Source: SAR116 cluster bacterium AG-426-B08 (GTDB taxonomy: Bacteria > Pseudomonadota > Alphaproteobacteria > Puniceispirillales > Marisalimonadaceae). Taken from it: DNA of 64,000 nt. The notes under the pieces were generated by a model. That model saw only the letters and a list, made by a program, of their open reading frames with translations. It made no database searches and was not told where the DNA came from. Positions 61,121-64,000 of this stretch are shown piece by piece (the first letter of the stretch is position 1; the number at the start of each line of letters is the position of its first letter). A program made the position numbers and the translations under genes. The DNA lies in NCBI GenBank assembly GCA_003213175.1, contig QCNN01000003.1, positions 20,336-84,335 of the forward strand, read 5' to 3'.

Positions 61121-61987
61121 ATGTCACTAAATATTTTAAACGAAAAGAAAAAAGAAGAATTTTTTAATGCATTGAAAGTTGTTCATTCGTATTACGAACG
61201 ATTAAATTTGGGTAGACTAAATTTTGGAGATTTGACAATAGATAAAAAAGCTAAAATTAGTGAAGTTTTGAGTTTCATCACTTTATTTAAGTCTATGATT
61301 GTTTCTACAAAATTAATTAGAATTGGTAGTAAGGGTGATGGTGGTTATTTGATTCCAGATGATTTTAAAGAGGTTAAATTTTGTTTTTCACCTGGAATAA
61401 ATGAAATAGTTAATTTTGAAAATGATTTAGCAGAAAAATTTGGAATAAAGTCATTCATGATTGATGGAAGTATAAAAAAACCTCCATTAAGTAATAATTT
61501 ATTTAAATTTAAATGTTTAAATTTAGGTTCCAAGAATGATAAGTATACCACAACATTATCTAATTGGATTAAAAACTCAGTAGATAAAAAAGAAACAGAA
61601 ATGATACTCCAAATGGATATTGAAGGTTCAGAATATGAGGTATTAATTGAAACATCTATAGAAACTTTATCAAGATTTAGAGCAATAATAATTGAGTTCC
61701 ATGGTTTAAATAACTTATTTGAACAATTTTATTTAAAGGTTATTGCTTCAATTTTTAATAAGTTAGGAACGCATTTTTCAATCGCTCATTGTCATCCTAA
61801 CAATTGTTGTGGGGAAGTAAAAGTTGAAAATATTACAGTACCTCGAGTTTTAGAGATTACATTTATTAGAAATGATAGAATAAAATATGTTTCTGAAATG
61901 AATCCATTTACTCTCCCACATCATTTAGATGAAAAAAATGTTAAAAAAAATCCAGATTTGTTAATGCCCGAAATTTGGTGGAAATAA
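61121..61987 (+). CDS. FkbM-like methyltransferase domain protein
   Basis: RIGSKGDGGYLIPDDF, LQMDIEGSEYEVL, AIIIEFHG. Confidence 0.75.
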   Translation: MSLNILNEKKKEEFFNALKVVHSYYERLNLGRLNFGDLTIDKKAKISEVLSFITLFKSMIVSTKLIRIGSKGDGGYLIPDDFKEVKFCFSPGINEIVNFENDLAEKFGIKSFMIDGSIKKPPLSNNLFKFKCLNLGSKNDKYTTTLSNWIKNSVDKKETEMILQMDIEGSEYEVLIETSIETLSRFRAIIIEFHGLNNLFEQFYLKVIASIFNKLGTHFSIAHCHPNNCCGEVKVENITVPRVLEITFIRNDRIKYVSEMNPFTLPHHLDEKNVKKNPDLLMPEIWWK

Positions 61988-62018
61988 ATTAATATCTATA
62001 TTTTTTTTTTGATTTATA

Positions 62019-62372
62019 TTGAATGAAATGGAATTTTTTAAAAATGGCAAAAATATTGCAAAAGTAATTAAAGGAATTAAAGGCACCGACTTTCAAAAGA
62101 AAGTATGGTCTGAAATTTGTAAGATAGAGAGTGGAAAGGTTTTAACCTATCAAGATATCGCACGAAATATAGGACGGCCAAAAAGTTCTAGGGCTGTTGC
62201 AAATGCATGTGGTAAAAACCCATATATAGAAATTATACCTTGTCATAGAGTAATAAGATCTGACGGTAAATTGGGGGGGTATAGTGGTAAAGGTGGAATT
62301 GATAGGAAAAAAAAACTTTTAAAAAGTGAAGGCGTCAATTTTAATAATGAGACAAAATTAACACGAAATTAG
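62019..62372 (+). CDS. methylated-DNA-[protein]-cysteine S-methyltransferase, short form
   Basis: GTDFQKKVWSEICKIESGKVLTYQDIARNIGRPKSSRAVANACGKNP...IPCHRVI active-site PCHR. Confidence 0.93.
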   Translation: MNEMEFFKNGKNIAKVIKGIKGTDFQKKVWSEICKIESGKVLTYQDIARNIGRPKSSRAVANACGKNPYIEIIPCHRVIRSDGKLGGYSGKGGIDRKKKLLKSEGVNFNNETKLTRN

Positions 62373-62384
62373 TTTGGATATGAC

Positions 62385-62855
62385 ATGAGTGAAAGTAAAG
62401 ATTTAAAAGATAGAATATTACAAATGAGACAAGATAATAATATTGATACTGGCAAAGTTCATAATGAAGACATAAAGACAATTGAAGAAAAAGAAAAAAT
62501 TGCTCCAAAAACGGTAAATACTGACAACTCAAAAAAAGACTTAAATGTTAAGAAGTCAAAAGAAGAGGAAGCATTTAAGTTGCTAGCCTCAAAGTTTAAC
62601 CAATCTGTAGAAGTAATTTTAGAATTAACAAAAAGAGTTGAAAAGCTTGAAACATTAGTTCGTCTTCAATCAATGCAATCAGATAGCGTTAAAAGCAATA
62701 AAACTGAAAACCTAAAAGCAAAAAAAAGTAAAAATAAATTATTTTTTATAACAATGTTATTATTGGGTGGAATTTATCTAGTTTATTTTTTTAAAATTGA
62801 TTTAAAGATCATGCATGAGATAATTTCAGAATTTTCAAATATAATAAAAAAATAA
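62385..62855 (+). CDS. hypothetical protein, charged coiled-coil with C-terminal TM
   Basis: Intact 156-aa ORF; hydrophobic segment LFFITMLLLGGIYLVYFF. Confidence 0.6.
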   Translation: MSESKDLKDRILQMRQDNNIDTGKVHNEDIKTIEEKEKIAPKTVNTDNSKKDLNVKKSKEEEAFKLLASKFNQSVEVILELTKRVEKLETLVRLQSMQSDSVKSNKTENLKAKKSKNKLFFITMLLLGGIYLVYFFKIDLKIMHEIISEFSNIIKK

Positions 62856-62857
62856 AT

Positions 62858-63073
62858 TTATTTATTTTCTAAATCTATATCTAAAATTGTCATATTGAAA
62901 TGATAACAAGTTTCTCCATCATCTTTATCCTCAAAAATTACTCCGAGAAATTCATCATTTAATAAAACTTCTGCAGAATCAGTTTTGTTTTCCCGTCCTT
63001 GAACATTAATTTCTTTTGATTTAAATATAGATCTCAAGTAACTCTGAATTTTTGATATTGTTTGTCTTTGCAT
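62858..63073 (-). CDS. DUF3126 family protein
   Basis: IQSYLRSIFKSKEINVQGRENKTDSAEVLLNDEFLGVIFEDKDDGETCYHFNMTILDIDLE. Confidence 0.85.
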   Translation of the reverse strand: MQRQTISKIQSYLRSIFKSKEINVQGRENKTDSAEVLLNDEFLGVIFEDKDDGETCYHFNMTILDIDLENK

Positions 63074-63081
63074 ATAAAATC

Positions 63082-63447
63082 CTAACTTATATTTTTTAAC
63101 CTGTAACTTGCAAATTTTTTGTCTAATTTTTTAATCAACAAATTTAATGATGTACTATTTCCAAACACTTGATGATTATATTTTAAAACAAAATTAGGTA
63201 AATAATTATTTTTTTTTGGGAAAATTTTTTGAATTTGAAAAATTGGCTTATCAAACGAATGTTTATAAAATGAAAAGATTGCTATTTTACTGTTATAGTC
63301 AATGGCATAATCTTTTATTATTCCTTTTGCAACTTGCTTACTGTATAATTGTAAAATGGACTTAAGTTCCAAGTTAGAGAAAAAAGTAGGTGATTTAGAT
63401 TTCTGTTTTTTTTGCTTAGTAACTTTATTAAATTTTAAAAGTTGCAT
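63082..63447 (-). CDS. DUF2794 family protein
   Basis: FSNLELKSILQLYSKQVAKGIIKDYAIDYNSKIAIFSFYKH pattern. Confidence 0.75.
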   Translation of the reverse strand: MQLLKFNKVTKQKKQKSKSPTFFSNLELKSILQLYSKQVAKGIIKDYAIDYNSKIAIFSFYKHSFDKPIFQIQKIFPKKNNYLPNFVLKYNHQVFGNSTSLNLLIKKLDKKFASYRLKNIS

Positions 63448-63538
63448 AATGTTGTCCTTAAACTTATAAGTAACATTAATTAAGCTACAAATTTAAATTA
63501 TAATCAAGCTTGATAAAATAAAAATTTGGTGATTGGGT

Positions 63539-64000
63539 ATGGCAGATATTTTTGATGAAGTTACTGATGAACTTAGACAGGATCAACTAAAAGGTTTATG
63601 GAAAAAATATAACAAATTTATTTTCATTACTATAATTTTTGTTGGTTTGTTTATTGGTGCATTTAAATTTTATGAGTATCGTAACAACATAATCTCTGTG
63701 GAAAATGTAAATCTTTTTTTAAATTCTTTGGATGATGTTAAAAATAATAAATTAGAAGAAGCTGAGGAAAAACTATTAAAAATTAAAACCCAAGCGGATG
63801 CTGGATTGATTACACTCTCTTTATTTGCTCTAGCAGATATTAGCAAAAAAAGAAAAGATGAAGAAAGAATGCAAGAGTTTTACAATCTAATTATTAATAA
63901 TGAAGAAATAGATTCTTTTCACAAAAATTTAGCAATATTGTATTCTACAAAAAATTCAAATAAATTAAGTGCATCTGAAAAAATAAAAAGATTAGAGCCT
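63539..64000 (+). CDS. YfgM/TPR_21-like tetratricopeptide membrane protein (3'-truncated)
   Basis: ATG at 63539 (MADIFDEVTDELRQDQLKGLWKKYNKFIFITIIFVGLFIGAFKFYEY), open to the window end. Confidence 0.8.
   Translation, partial: MADIFDEVTDELRQDQLKGLWKKYNKFIFITIIFVGLFIGAFKFYEYRNNIISVENVNLFLNSLDDVKNNKLEEAEEKLLKIKTQADAGLITLSLFALADISKKRKDEERMQEFYNLIINNEEIDSFHKNLAILYSTKNSNKLSASEKIKRLEP

Noticed and set aside
1-64000. tRNA, rRNA, CRISPR, IS or prophage content
   Set aside because: No tRNA cloverleaf, repeat-spacer pattern, transposase/integrase or phage structural gene recognised; absence not proven without tRNAscan/Infernal/ISfinder searches.

Overview
AT-rich window, consistent with a streamlined marine alphaproteobacterium (DUF1489, DUF3126, DUF2794 and rlmE-guaB-guaA are typical of Alphaproteobacteria; exact lineage not determinable here). 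Left half (about 1-33.5 kb): a large ureide/hydantoin/purine-degradation island. It encodes 8-oxoguanine deaminase (partial), ureidoglycolate lyase, allantoicase, a dihydropyrimidinase-like amidohydrolase, a spermidine/putrescine-type ABC importer, two Asp/Glu/hydantoin-racemase paralogues, uracil phosphoribosyltransferase, a DapA-like lyase, a PuuE-like deacetylase/allantoinase, a DctPQM TRAP transporter, HyuA/HyuB, PuuD, UraH, UraD, a BisC-like molybdoenzyme, an FAD/Fe-S dehydrogenase, a glyoxylate-type aminotransferase and malonyl-CoA decarboxylase. Right half: mostly housekeeping genes (trpE/trpG-like, mgtE, an RND pump, hisI, rlmE, guaB, guaA, fhs, ogt). Most interesting signals: (1) a CcsR/cuckoo-type sRNA candidate in the 3' UTR of a DUF1127 gene, with an 11-bp hairpin presenting CCUCCUCC in its loop followed by a 12-bp terminator; (2) a racemase paralogue that appears to lack both catalytic cysteines, sitting between a DapA-like and a PuuE-like enzyme; (3) an uncharacterised MarR / MotA-ExbB-like / TolR-like operon; (4) several long perfect inverted repeats in divergent regulatory regions. 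No CRISPR, tRNA, rRNA, prophage or IS element was recognised. All family calls come from reading motifs by eye, without database searches.
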